Program-made: the position numbers and the translations under genes | Part shown: piece after piece, positions 8,789 through 16,381 of the stretch | Numbering within the stretch: position 1 is the stretch's first letter | Layout of the letters: each line of letters begins with the position of its first letter | Assembly (NCBI GenBank): GCA_937901255.1 | Contig: CALCHN010000027.1 | Coordinates: forward strand, 82,474-146,473 | DNA from: an uncultured Flavobacteriales bacterium | Lineage (GTDB): Bacteria; Bacteroidota; Bacteroidia; Flavobacteriales_E; Vicingaceae | Length of the DNA stretch: 64,000 nt | Direction: 5' to 3' | Notes under the pieces: model-generated | Told to the model about the DNA's origin: nothing | The model's input: only the letters and a program-made list of their open reading frames with translations | Databases searched by the model: none

Positions 8789-11101
8789 TCACTTCTTAAT
8801 AAACAAAAAGTCGCTACCGGGTTCGTTGTTGCCGAACTCTCCAAATCGGGGTTGAGGATCTACTTTTTCTATGTAAGATAGGATTTCGTTTACGGTTAAA
8901 ATACCGTCTTCGCCACCGTAACTTCTCAAAGCTTCTAAAAATTTACGGGTAAAAGGCGAGTGTTGTCCCGGACGTCCATCAGGAACATATTCTTTCCCTC
9001 CTGAGGTAAGGTAAAGTCTGGTTTTATACTTCATTTTACGATGAATAAAGTCTTCTTTTTCCACATCTTTATACATGCCCGTAGAACGACTTGCAGCAGC
9101 AATTATTGGGTCGAAAGTTCCTCCAAAACAAGCGTCTAAGCTTAAAAAAATATGTTCGCAAGGAATATTATTTACTACCGTTCGTAAATTGCTGTGCGAC
9201 AAAAAAGAAGTGTGAGCAATATCATCTGCTTTAGAATCTTTAGCAATTAAATAACCTTCTTTAAATACCTCATCGTAATAACCATGTCCGGCAAAAAAGA
9301 CAAATAACTGGTCGTTTTCTCCATAAGGAATCATGGCATAAGTTTTTAGCTTTTTCAAGATATCGTCTAGTTTAGGGTTGCTAAGCACTTCTACCACAAA
9401 ACCATAATCTTGCGATAAATCTTTTGCCATTTCACCCACATCAATAACAGGGTTTATTAAGTTATCAAAATTGTCGTACTCGCTAACAGCTATTAAAAGT
9501 GCATAATTGGTTTGCTTTTTTATACTGTCATTATTGGCAGTTTGGTCGGTGGGCAAAATAACGGAAGAAGTGGTATTATCAGCCGATTTTTGCTTTTTTA
9601 GGTGTTCAAAATTAAACGGGTTTTCGGTAGTAATTACTTCGTATTTTTTTTGAGTTTCGGGATGCACTAGTTGAAAGTTTTTGTATTCAAAATGCACATC
9701 GTTTTTTACTGAAGTCTTTTGTGCTGTTATATAAGCTTTTGAAATATTTTCTTTTAAAGCTTTAGCATCTTCTCTGGGAATAGCAACAGTAGCTTCAGTA
9801 TTGCAAAATGCTATGTGATAAATTTCTTTATCGGCATCGTATTTTTTAAGTACTAACTTAAGTTGAGCTTGGTTATTGGTAGCTTTTGAAAAACCAAAAG
9901 TAGCTTCTTGTTTTTCCTGAATTTTTACTAAAATAACTGAGCGGGCTTTTAGCAATCTTTCCCAATATTCTTTGCTGGTCTCAAACTCATCTTTGGGTGC
10001 AGCCAAATTTTTATCCAAGCTTTTTATTATTTCTCTAGAAAAATCTTCTGTAAGAATGCTTTTTTGAGAAAAGGTTAAACTATTGCCCAAATAAGCCACT
10101 ATTTTAGAAAAGTTAGAACTGTTAATGCCTTTAACATCCCAAATAATAGCGGTGTGGTCTTCTCCGCAACTTACCAGCTTTTTACCATCTAAACTGTAGT
10201 TTAAAGACAGAATATACGCATTGTGCCGTGGAAACTGTTTGCCGGCTGTCCAAGTGTTTTTTTGCTTTAAATAGGTTTCGATGATGGAACCATTTGCTAC
10301 GGCTATACTTTTTCCATCGGGAGAATATTTTACTTCTTTTATTCTACCTATTTTTACTTTTAAGGAATCTATTAAAGTAAAGTCTTTACCTGTGAGTTGG
10401 TACTCCCAAAATTTATCCGAAGTTCCTGCAATAAACCTGTTTTCGTAGGGATGAGCTTCTAAATAATTCAAGCCCCAATAAGTGGTGGGAAGCTTTTGCA
10501 AAAGCTCAAAATGGTTGTTTTTTTGTTGATAAACACTAATGTTAGCTGCTTCTCCACACACCATTAAATACTCGTCTTTAAAGGAAAAAACGGCATCGTA
10601 AACTCTTTTCTCTCCTTTTATTTCCTGAATTTCTATCCATTTATCATCTTTCAATTCAAAAATTTTAGCTGAATTATCGATGCCGGTAGAAACAAAACGA
10701 TTGCCTTGATGATTAAAGTTGATGGTTACAATTCTATCGCTGTGGGCAGTAATTAACTGTTCTACTTTCTGAGAAATAAGGTTGTAAACAGCAATGTCGC
10801 CAATGGAATTAAACCTGCCAATAAGCAAATATTTTTCGTTAGGAGAGAACGCTATTTTGCAAGAAGACCTATCATAAAGTGTATCGCCAACATGCGAGTA
10901 AAGTAAATTATGGAATTGATCAAAAAGAAAAATCTTGTTTTTATCGGAAGTGTAGGCAAAGTAGGTTTGGAAAGGCGAATACTGAGCCTCCATCATGTAG
11001 CCATCGCTTTCTATTACTTTGCTTTCATTTAAGGTAATTTGAGCCAAAAAAGCTTGAGGCAAAAGCGTACATAAAACACATAAGGCAATTAATTTTTTCA
11101 T
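8789..11101 (-). CDS. Exported WD40-repeat caspase-like (C14) peptidase
   Basis: The product from the ATG at 11101 is 770 residues. This start gives a clean signal peptide (MKKLIALCVLCTLLPQAFLA); an in-frame upstream ATG at 11194 would bury it. Residues about 30-360 form a WD40-like propeller (for example SLDGKKLVSCGEDHTAIIWD). A linker region leads to a C-terminal caspase/metacaspase domain with catalytic His606 in AGHGYYDE and Cys658 in LDACFGG. Caspase-like proteases cleave after basic or acidic residues; the substrate here is unknown. The signal peptide places it outside the cytoplasm, which argues against a role with the neighbouring cytoplasmic retron. The gene stands alone. Confidence 0.85.
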   Translation of the reverse strand: MKKLIALCVLCTLLPQAFLAQITLNESKVIESDGYMMEAQYSPFQTYFAYTSDKNKIFLFDQFHNLLYSHVGDTLYDRSSCKIAFSPNEKYLLIGRFNSIGDIAVYNLISQKVEQLITAHSDRIVTINFNHQGNRFVSTGIDNSAKIFELKDDKWIEIQEIKGEKRVYDAVFSFKDEYLMVCGEAANISVYQQKNNHFELLQKLPTTYWGLNYLEAHPYENRFIAGTSDKFWEYQLTGKDFTLIDSLKVKIGRIKEVKYSPDGKSIAVANGSIIETYLKQKNTWTAGKQFPRHNAYILSLNYSLDGKKLVSCGEDHTAIIWDVKGINSSNFSKIVAYLGNSLTFSQKSILTEDFSREIIKSLDKNLAAPKDEFETSKEYWERLLKARSVILVKIQEKQEATFGFSKATNNQAQLKLVLKKYDADKEIYHIAFCNTEATVAIPREDAKALKENISKAYITAQKTSVKNDVHFEYKNFQLVHPETQKKYEVITTENPFNFEHLKKQKSADNTTSSVILPTDQTANNDSIKKQTNYALLIAVSEYDNFDNLINPVIDVGEMAKDLSQDYGFVVEVLSNPKLDDILKKLKTYAMIPYGENDQLFVFFAGHGYYDEVFKEGYLIAKDSKADDIAHTSFLSHSNLRTVVNNIPCEHIFLSLDACFGGTFDPIIAAASRSTGMYKDVEKEDFIHRKMKYKTRLYLTSGGKEYVPDGRPGQHSPFTRKFLEALRSYGGEDGILTVNEILSYIEKVDPQPRFGEFGNNEPGSDFLFIKK

Positions 11102-11421
11102 ACAAAGCAGAATGAAACTATTTTTATATACAAACATACTAATCTTTAACCGTATAGGAACAATTTTTTTTCTAAGTAGTTTTTTGATTCTCATTATTCA
11201 CAAGGTTTTGAGGCAATAAACAAACATTAGTGTAAACATATGTATTTACAAAACACAAAAAAAAGTAAAGAAATAGATTTACTTTTTAATGGATTAACTG
11301 CCACTTACCAATATTACTGCAAAGCTTATAGACCGAATCATCCAGTTTAAATTGTAAGATCTTAAAATTAACGCCCCAAGAAAGAAATAATCACATTTTT
11401 ATTAACTGACAGTAATATTTA
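11102..11421. other. Intergenic, no gene seen
   Basis: The stretch between the caspase gene and the retron promoter is AT-rich and holds no convincing ORF, tRNA or strong hairpin. It must contain the promoter of the minus-strand caspase gene, but I see no perfect TAnnTTTG match in the right orientation. Confidence 0.4.
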
Positions 11422-11453
11422 TTTGGTAGTTTAAAATATTTATTTTACATTTG
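11422..11453 (+). promoter_or_regulatory. Bacteroidota sigma-A promoter of the retron ncRNA
   Basis: TTTG at 11422-11425 is separated by 20 bases from TACATTTG at 11446-11453. The second box matches the TAnnTTTG -7 consensus perfectly and the spacing is within one base of the usual 19. Transcription would start near 11460, about 25 bases before the a1 arm of the retron RNA. This is one of the best promoter matches in the window. Confidence 0.75.
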
Positions 11454-11484
11454 CACCAGATTAGTTCTTTGAAAAGTGATTTGA

Positions 11485-11699
11485 TGTCTAAATTCTAAAT
11501 GGAGTTCCATTGACTGTCCGAAAGGACAACCTTAATAGGTAAACTAACAGCAGCAATTTCCTTATCTAACTGTATCTGTCAAGACCAGAAATGATAAGAT
11601 TATTTGTTTATAGTTGTTATTATGCTATTATAATTATTAATATGCAGGAATTTTAAGAAAGTGTACGAGAACATTGTTTACGCATTTAGGAGTTAGACA
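11485..11699 (+). ncRNA. Retron non-coding RNA (msr-msd) closed by a1/a2 repeats
   Basis: The ends form the a1/a2 duplex expected of a retron primer-template RNA. TGTCTAAATTCTAAATG (11485-11501) pairs with CATTTAGGAGTTAGACA (11683-11699) at 16 of 17 positions, counting one G-U pair. Just inside a1 are candidate branch guanosines (11502, 11504) and an msr-type hairpin TGTCC-GAAA-GGACA (11515-11528) with a GNRA loop. Inner pairings that may form the base and arm of msd are GTAAAC (11539-11544) with GTTTAC (11676-11681), and CTTATC (11561-11566) with GATAAG (11593-11598). The exact msd ends and branch base cannot be fixed by eye. A reverse transcriptase with retron motifs lies 640 bases downstream on the same strand. 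Confidence 0.75.
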
Positions 11700-11718
11700 C
11701 CTAAACTATTCATTTTTA

Positions 11719-11748
11719 ACATTATTGCGATATGCAGGGCAATAATGT
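11719..11748 (+). promoter_or_regulatory. Perfect leader hairpin with a loop matching the retron msd
   Basis: ACATTATTGC (11719-11728) and GCAATAATGT (11739-11748) form a perfect 10-bp stem with loop GATATGCAGG. It lies between the a2 arm and the small ORF, ending 24 bases before that start codon. Nine loop bases, ATATGCAGG (11730-11738), are repeated at 11640-11648 inside the retron RNA. It may be an RNA control element read by the retron DNA, or a palindromic operator for the HTH protein. Confidence 0.6.
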
Positions 11749-11772
11749 CGTTGTCTTTAAAAACAATTAAAA

Positions 11773-11997
11773 ATGAGTAGATTAAAACAAAATCAAATCA
11801 TTGATAGTGCAATACAAAGTGTTGTATTTATCACAGAGAGCCAGTGTTCTCTTTCGGAACAAGACTTAATTGTCTTGAATGAAGCATTAGAAAGACTTCA
11901 ATTCTTAAAAAGAAAAAAAGGTAAGACCAACAAGCAAATTCAAAATGAAATTGCTAAAACTGTTGGCATTCTTATTGACTTTTTCACTAAAGATTAA
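11773..11997 (+). CDS. Small retron-associated protein, candidate effector
   Basis: This 74-residue protein has no family I recognise. It reads as largely helical: an N-terminal segment (QIIDSAIQSVVFI), a central amphipathic helix (LIVLNEALERLQFL), a basic patch KRKKGK, and a C-terminal helix ending in hydrophobic GILIDFF. It begins 74 bases after the retron RNA, behind the perfect leader hairpin, and is the first ORF of a three-gene run with the HTH protein and the reverse transcriptase. In retron systems the protein co-encoded with the RT is usually the effector that acts when phage disturbs the RT-msDNA complex. Toxicity of this one is inferred only from position. The start has the A-rich upstream context typical of Bacteroidota. 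Confidence 0.65.
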   Translation: MSRLKQNQIIDSAIQSVVFITESQCSLSEQDLIVLNEALERLQFLKRKKGKTNKQIQNEIAKTVGILIDFFTKD

Positions 11998-12065
11998 ATT
12001 GATGACTTAAAAGATGACTGAATAAAAATCCGAACACTTCTTAAATTTTTTTCAAATACAAAAAA

Positions 12066-12356
12066 ATGGATTTAGGTAATATAATTAAAAATATCAGAAA
12101 ACAGAAAGGTCAAACTCAAGGAGAGTTTGCACTTTCTTGTGGCATAACTCAAACTTATCTTTCGCAAATTGAAAGCAACTTGAAAGAACCTAACCTTTCA
12201 ACATTAAAATCAATAAGCACAAGTTTAGATGTGCCACTTCCTATATTGTTTTTTTTATCAATGACTGAAGATGATGTGAGACCAAATAAAAGAAATGCTT
12301 TTAAAATTATAAGTCCTTCAGTAAAATCATTAGTTAATGAATTTTTTGCAGTCTAA
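12066..12356 (+). CDS. XRE-family HTH protein of the retron operon
   Basis: This 96-residue protein has a single N-terminal XRE helix-turn-helix at about residues 5-60 (IRKQKGQTQGEFALSCGITQTYLSQIE, with the canonical Q-x-x-x-A and S-x-I-E positions) and a short hydrophobic C-terminal region. Its 3' end overlaps the start of the reverse transcriptase gene by 20 bases, so the two are probably translated together. As I recall, HTH proteins accompany one retron group (type VI of the Mestre classification). It could repress the operon, for example at the 10-bp inverted repeat 11719-11748, or bind the msDNA. Confidence 0.8.
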   Translation: MDLGNIIKNIRKQKGQTQGEFALSCGITQTYLSQIESNLKEPNLSTLKSISTSLDVPLPILFFLSMTEDDVRPNKRNAFKIISPSVKSLVNEFFAV

Positions 12357-13218
12357 AAATGAAATATTTAAGAAAACTGAGTTTAGAAAACTTTGTTTTA
12401 TTTTAGGATTTAAGCGAAGTGAAATTAAAACACTTTTGGACAATATTGACGAAAATTACAATCAGTGGTCAGAAATAAAGAAAGATAAGAAAGGCGAGCC
12501 AAAAACATATTTAGATGGAACGATAAAGAAAAGAACTTTTAGAAATCCATCAATTCTGTTGAAGACTGTCCAAAAAAGAATTAAAATAAATATAATTGAT
12601 AAAATTGTACTGCCAAATAATGTTCACGGTGGTGTAAAGAAAAGAAGTAACATCACTAATGCAAAAGCACATCAAGGAAATAAGTATCTTTTTGAAACAG
12701 ACTTACAAGAATTTTACCCAAATATAAGTAAGAAAAGTGTTTATGAGGCTTTTCTTGAACTAGGTTACTCCACTCATTTTTCGTATTGGCTCACAAAATT
12801 GACAACTAAGGATAATGAGCTACCACAAGGAAGTCCAACGAGTACAGGGATTTCAAATTTGGTCTTTGTTAAAACTGATATTAAACTTAATGAATTTTGT
12901 AAAGCCAACTCAATAACATACACAAGATACATTGACGACCTAACATTTTCTTCTCAACAGGATTTTGGGAAGCACATTCAACAAATACTTGAAATTGTTA
13001 GTTCAGACAATTTTAAAATTAGTCGCAGAAAGACTGAATATAATGGAAATCAAACAATTACTGGGATTCAACCATTCTTGAATAAAATTGATGCTCCAAA
13101 ACATTTGATAGAAAAGTCAAATATTGAAATAGAAACGAATGCTGAAAAGAAACCATATACGAACTACAGAAACAATATTTTAAAAACGAATGGAGGAAGG
13201 AAAAAAACTAACAAATGA
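12337..13218 (+). CDS. Retron-type reverse transcriptase
   Basis: This 293-residue RT has the short, domain-only size of retron enzymes. The motifs are in order: retron-specific NAxxH (NAKAH, 108-112), catalytic-palm TDLQEFYPNI with Asp122, LPQGSPTS at 162-169, the active site YIDD at 198-201, and ITG at 241-243 in the place of the retron VTG motif before the thumb. It lacks the maturase and endonuclease domains of group II intron RTs. It would prime from a guanosine in the upstream RNA and copy msd into single-stranded DNA. The ATG lies inside the HTH gene, 20 bases before its stop. The gene ends 36 bases from a convergent housekeeping gene, so the locus looks like a compact insertion. Confidence 0.93.
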   Translation: MNFLQSKNEIFKKTEFRKLCFILGFKRSEIKTLLDNIDENYNQWSEIKKDKKGEPKTYLDGTIKKRTFRNPSILLKTVQKRIKINIIDKIVLPNNVHGGVKKRSNITNAKAHQGNKYLFETDLQEFYPNISKKSVYEAFLELGYSTHFSYWLTKLTTKDNELPQGSPTSTGISNLVFVKTDIKLNEFCKANSITYTRYIDDLTFSSQQDFGKHIQQILEIVSSDNFKISRRKTEYNGNQTITGIQPFLNKIDAPKHLIEKSNIEIETNAEKKPYTNYRNNILKTNGGRKKTNK

Positions 13219-13254
13219 CAGTCTTGGCAAACTATCCCCAACCTTCTTTCCCCA

Positions 13255-15909
13255 CTAAAACTCCTTATCTTCTTCCAACTCTTCTTCATTCGGGTTGGCA
13301 ATTTTATCTAAAAACTTACGCAAGCCTTTTTTCTCTTTCTTCTTCTCACTTTCTTTTTTCTTTTTAGTATCTTCTTTGGTATTGTTGTCTTCGGCTTCTT
13401 CCCATTCAATTTTTAATCCGTCTTTTTTCTTGGGTTCTTCTTTGGTAAGGGTGGTGTCTTTTTTAAACCATCCAAACTCTTTGTTTAAAATGCTTTTTAA
13501 GGTTCTTTTTTCTTCTTGTATGTTTTCTTTCATGTTGCTTTTTAATCCTTCGGTATCGTAGCTTACTTTGTAATTTTTTACATTGCCCGTAATTTTTAAA
13601 AATACCGTTCCTTTTCCTAAACCATCATCTTCTACATAACCAAATTCTTCATTTTGTTTTTTGCGTTTTTTGGCTTTATCCCATAGGATTTCGCTCAAAT
13701 CTACTTTTACACGGTAATCTATATCGTTATTAAAATGGTGGCTTCCCGAAAGGGTTAAATTAACAGCCGAAGATTGTATTTCGGTTTTCGCAATGCTTAT
13801 TACTTGCTTATTAATTTCTATAACCGTTTTTAACTGGTTAAACTTAATGCGTTTCAGTTCCTCTATTTCTATAAATTTACTTAACGCCATAACAGGCTCG
13901 TAATCTAACAATTCTCCATTTTTAATAATAATGGTAGAGGAAGCATAAATTTTATCCTTATTTACGTTTAAGTGTTTATCCCAAACGGAAGCAAAATCTA
14001 CCGCAATAGCAGCTTTACCTTTTAGGTTTTCGGCATCTAACGCTTTTTGTCCAAAATTTTCAAACTGATAAAACAGTTGGGTAATATCAATATCGAACAT
14101 TTTAGCATTGCTGGTAATGAGCAACTCGTTGGGGTTTTCATTATCTAAGGCGATACTTCCTTTAATATGTCCGCCCATGGCATTAAAAGAAACATCGGTA
14201 GCCGAAAGTAAGTTGTCTTCCAATTGGATAACGCCTCTAAAATTTTGTGCTTTAAATCGCCTGAACAAAAAAGTATCTATTTGTGTTGTAAAGGTAAAGG
14301 TGATGTTGTTGGGCAAACTTACTTCTTGCTCCGATTGGCTGGAAGAGGAAGATTGCAATAAAAAATCTTCTAACATAAATTTAGGAGATTTAAACGAAGC
14401 AGTTACCTCCAGCTTTTCATTTTCTACAAATAAATACGCCAGCAAATTTTTAAAAACTCCCGAAATATATACCGGAGAACGATTTACCGTAGTGGTTAAT
14501 GAATCAATTTTTATAAGGTTGTTGTTAAACTCAAAATAAGCATTGGCATTAATTAATTGGTAAGGCTTCGATTGCCATTTTAAATGCGTGTTGATGAGTT
14601 GAGCATTTCCTGTAGCATTAAGTTGTTGCAATTCCGAAGCTTTAATTTTTTGCAAGTTGCTGATGTAGCCTTTGTATGCCACGTTTAAAATAAGCTCTCC
14701 TGTGGCGGTTTCCAACGAATCTAATTTAAAAAATTCTTTCGCCATAGCAATGTCTATATTGGCTTCGGAAGTTAGCTGAATATAAGGGTTTTGGAAGTTG
14801 GCAATTTCATAGTTTCCTGAAATATGTCCCGCACCGAAATCGGCATTAAAATCGTTGATGTTTAGCTTGGTAGTTTGTGCATGGTTGTTTGTTCCATTGT
14901 TGTAAATTCCCGAAAAATGAATATTAGAAAGCTCATAACCTGATTTTTTTTCTTTTAAGTTTCCTGATTTTACCTGAAAATTGGCTTCTACATGAGGTGT
15001 TTTGGTAGCTGAAAATAATCCCGAAACTTGAGCTTGATAATTAAATACACCTTTAGTATCGTAAGCCGCCAACGACTCCTGCATTTGTGCCGGAAGTAGG
15101 GAGAAAAGTGTAGCAAAATCTACATCTGTTCCTTTAGATTTAAGTTGCAAATCTAGTGCTTCGTTTTTATCTAAAATGATGCCCTCTAATTTAAAAATAA
15201 GCTCTTCTATGCTTACTTCTCCCGATTGTATTTTGTAACTTAATTGCTGTTTGTTCACCTCCACTTTTCCTTCAATAGTGATGTCTTTATCTTTTAGGAA
15301 AGCTTCATTTTTACTGTTTAGTTGGTTAATGTGTAAAGCAATGTTGGTCTCTAAATGGTAGTTATTTTCGTTAAAATTCCCTGAAAAATTCATTTTGGTT
15401 ACTACCAAACCCATGTCTTGTTGCTTAAAATCGTTGAGGTAACTAAGGTCCACATTTTTAAATTGCACATCCGACAATTCAAAAGCAATTGCTTGGTTGG
15501 TGTTTTCTGGATTACTTTTCCAAAAATGGAAATTATCTTTTCCTTGTTGATTGAAAAAAATGAAGGTGCTACCGTTTTCTACACTAATCTTTTTAAGCAC
15601 GTATTTTTTGTTGAGCAAGTCGATAATGTTAAACTGAAAATAAACCGATTTTACCTTTAATAAAGGTGACTTGTGATTAGTAGAAGCAATCTCCACCTCT
15701 TTAAACTCTACCGAAGCATAAGGAAATTTTTTGAGCACGGAAAAGTCAAGATCTTTTACATTTATTGGCACATTTACCTGTTCGTTTATGGCTTCAACAA
15801 TGTATTTTTTAATTTCTTTTTCATAAAAAGAAGACATTACAATGCTAAAAGTGGTGATTAACACCAACAGCACTACTAATGAATATCCAATGATTTTAAG
15901 CCAACGCAT
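13255..15909 (-). CDS. AsmA-like family protein
   Basis: This 884-residue protein has one N-terminal membrane helix (residues about 5-27) followed by a domain opening typical of AsmA/TamB-like bridge proteins (NVPINVKDLDFSVLKKFPYASVEFKEVEI region). A long run of beta-strand repeats follows, with the conserved C-terminal AsmA block (LSKFIEIEELKRIKFNQL, then ALSGSHHF-type strands). Such proteins are thought to hold lipid-conducting grooves across the periplasm. The last 90 residues are strongly charged and Lys/Glu-rich, which is unusual and probably unstructured. It is a single minus-strand gene, converging on the retron RT. Confidence 0.8.
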   Translation of the reverse strand: MRWLKIIGYSLVVLLVLITTFSIVMSSFYEKEIKKYIVEAINEQVNVPINVKDLDFSVLKKFPYASVEFKEVEIASTNHKSPLLKVKSVYFQFNIIDLLNKKYVLKKISVENGSTFIFFNQQGKDNFHFWKSNPENTNQAIAFELSDVQFKNVDLSYLNDFKQQDMGLVVTKMNFSGNFNENNYHLETNIALHINQLNSKNEAFLKDKDITIEGKVEVNKQQLSYKIQSGEVSIEELIFKLEGIILDKNEALDLQLKSKGTDVDFATLFSLLPAQMQESLAAYDTKGVFNYQAQVSGLFSATKTPHVEANFQVKSGNLKEKKSGYELSNIHFSGIYNNGTNNHAQTTKLNINDFNADFGAGHISGNYEIANFQNPYIQLTSEANIDIAMAKEFFKLDSLETATGELILNVAYKGYISNLQKIKASELQQLNATGNAQLINTHLKWQSKPYQLINANAYFEFNNNLIKIDSLTTTVNRSPVYISGVFKNLLAYLFVENEKLEVTASFKSPKFMLEDFLLQSSSSSQSEQEVSLPNNITFTFTTQIDTFLFRRFKAQNFRGVIQLEDNLLSATDVSFNAMGGHIKGSIALDNENPNELLITSNAKMFDIDITQLFYQFENFGQKALDAENLKGKAAIAVDFASVWDKHLNVNKDKIYASSTIIIKNGELLDYEPVMALSKFIEIEELKRIKFNQLKTVIEINKQVISIAKTEIQSSAVNLTLSGSHHFNNDIDYRVKVDLSEILWDKAKKRKKQNEEFGYVEDDGLGKGTVFLKITGNVKNYKVSYDTEGLKSNMKENIQEEKRTLKSILNKEFGWFKKDTTLTKEEPKKKDGLKIEWEEAEDNNTKEDTKKKKESEKKKEKKGLRKFLDKIANPNEEELEEDKEF

Positions 15910-16141
15910 AAGCTATGAAACGGAAATAATGATTTTCTATTTTATTTGTATGATGAAGCTTCCAATTAATCATCTAGCTAAATGCTGAATATATTAAAAA
16001 CTCATCTCAAAATTAAATGTGTTTGCTGCTAAAAAAACACCTTTAATAAGTTTTAATTAACAATGGGTTGTGAAGGTGGATAGTTAGTTTATTAGTTTAT
16101 AAGGTTAAAAGTTTAGAGATGTATAGAAAACCATTATATCA

Positions 16142-16301
16142 TGTCATTCAGGAGGAATCTTGTTGAGTAGAGGCAAGGAATCTCCAAGTTTTCCTTCAAT
16201 AAAACTTGAAAGGAAAGCTTAATGAGTAATTGCTTCCCTTTATTCATTATCACAAAACTAAATTTCACCTTTCATCCAAACAAGGTTTCTCCTGAATGAC
16301 A
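16142..16301. repeat. MITE-like element with 23-bp terminal inverted repeats
   Basis: The left end (16142-16164, starting TGTCATTCAGGAG) and the right end (16279-16301, finishing CTCCTGAATGACA) are inverted copies that match at 21 of 23 positions. The 160-bp unit holds no ORF. Its interior also folds back (AAGTTTTCC against GGAAAGCTT). No clear target-site duplication is visible. TGTCATT-type repeats are frequent in Bacteroidota intergenic DNA. Confidence 0.6.
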
Positions 16302-16369
16302 AATAGGGAAACCTCAAACGAGTTTGCGAGTTCAACGAAGTTAAACAAGAAACTTTCAACACTTTTTTA

Positions 16370-16377
16370 TACCTTTG
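16370..16377 (+). promoter_or_regulatory. -7 element TATA-context TAccTTTG
   Basis: TACCTTTG matches TAnnTTTG exactly. It ends only 4 bases before the ATG of the following TPR gene, so the transcript would have almost no leader. No clear TTTG lies at the -33 distance. Confidence 0.4.
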
Positions 16378-16381
16378 CTCT

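Larger units (their letters stand above)
15910..16381. other. Intergenic region with a MITE-like element
   Basis: There is no convincing gene here. The middle is occupied by a 160-bp element with inverted ends (annotated separately). A -7 promoter element for the next gene lies at its right end. Confidence 0.6.

Noticed and set aside
8789..11194. Caspase protein as the retron effector
   Set aside because: It is on the opposite strand, is separated by about 320 bases from the retron promoter and has its own signal peptide. The small ORF and HTH gene are the operonic partners.
11200..11420. attL/attR-type border of the retron insertion
   Set aside because: I compared the flanks of 11422-13218 by eye and saw no direct repeat long enough to be an attachment or target-site duplication.
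12337..13218. Group II intron or DGR reverse transcriptase
   Set aside because: No maturase or HNH domain, no intron RNA ends, no template-repeat pair. The NAxxH motif and upstream a1/a2 RNA fit a retron.
13295..15861. Plus-strand ORFs opposite the AsmA-like gene
   Set aside because: They are shadows of a long, well-formed minus-strand gene; their translations are low-complexity Phe/Ser-rich.
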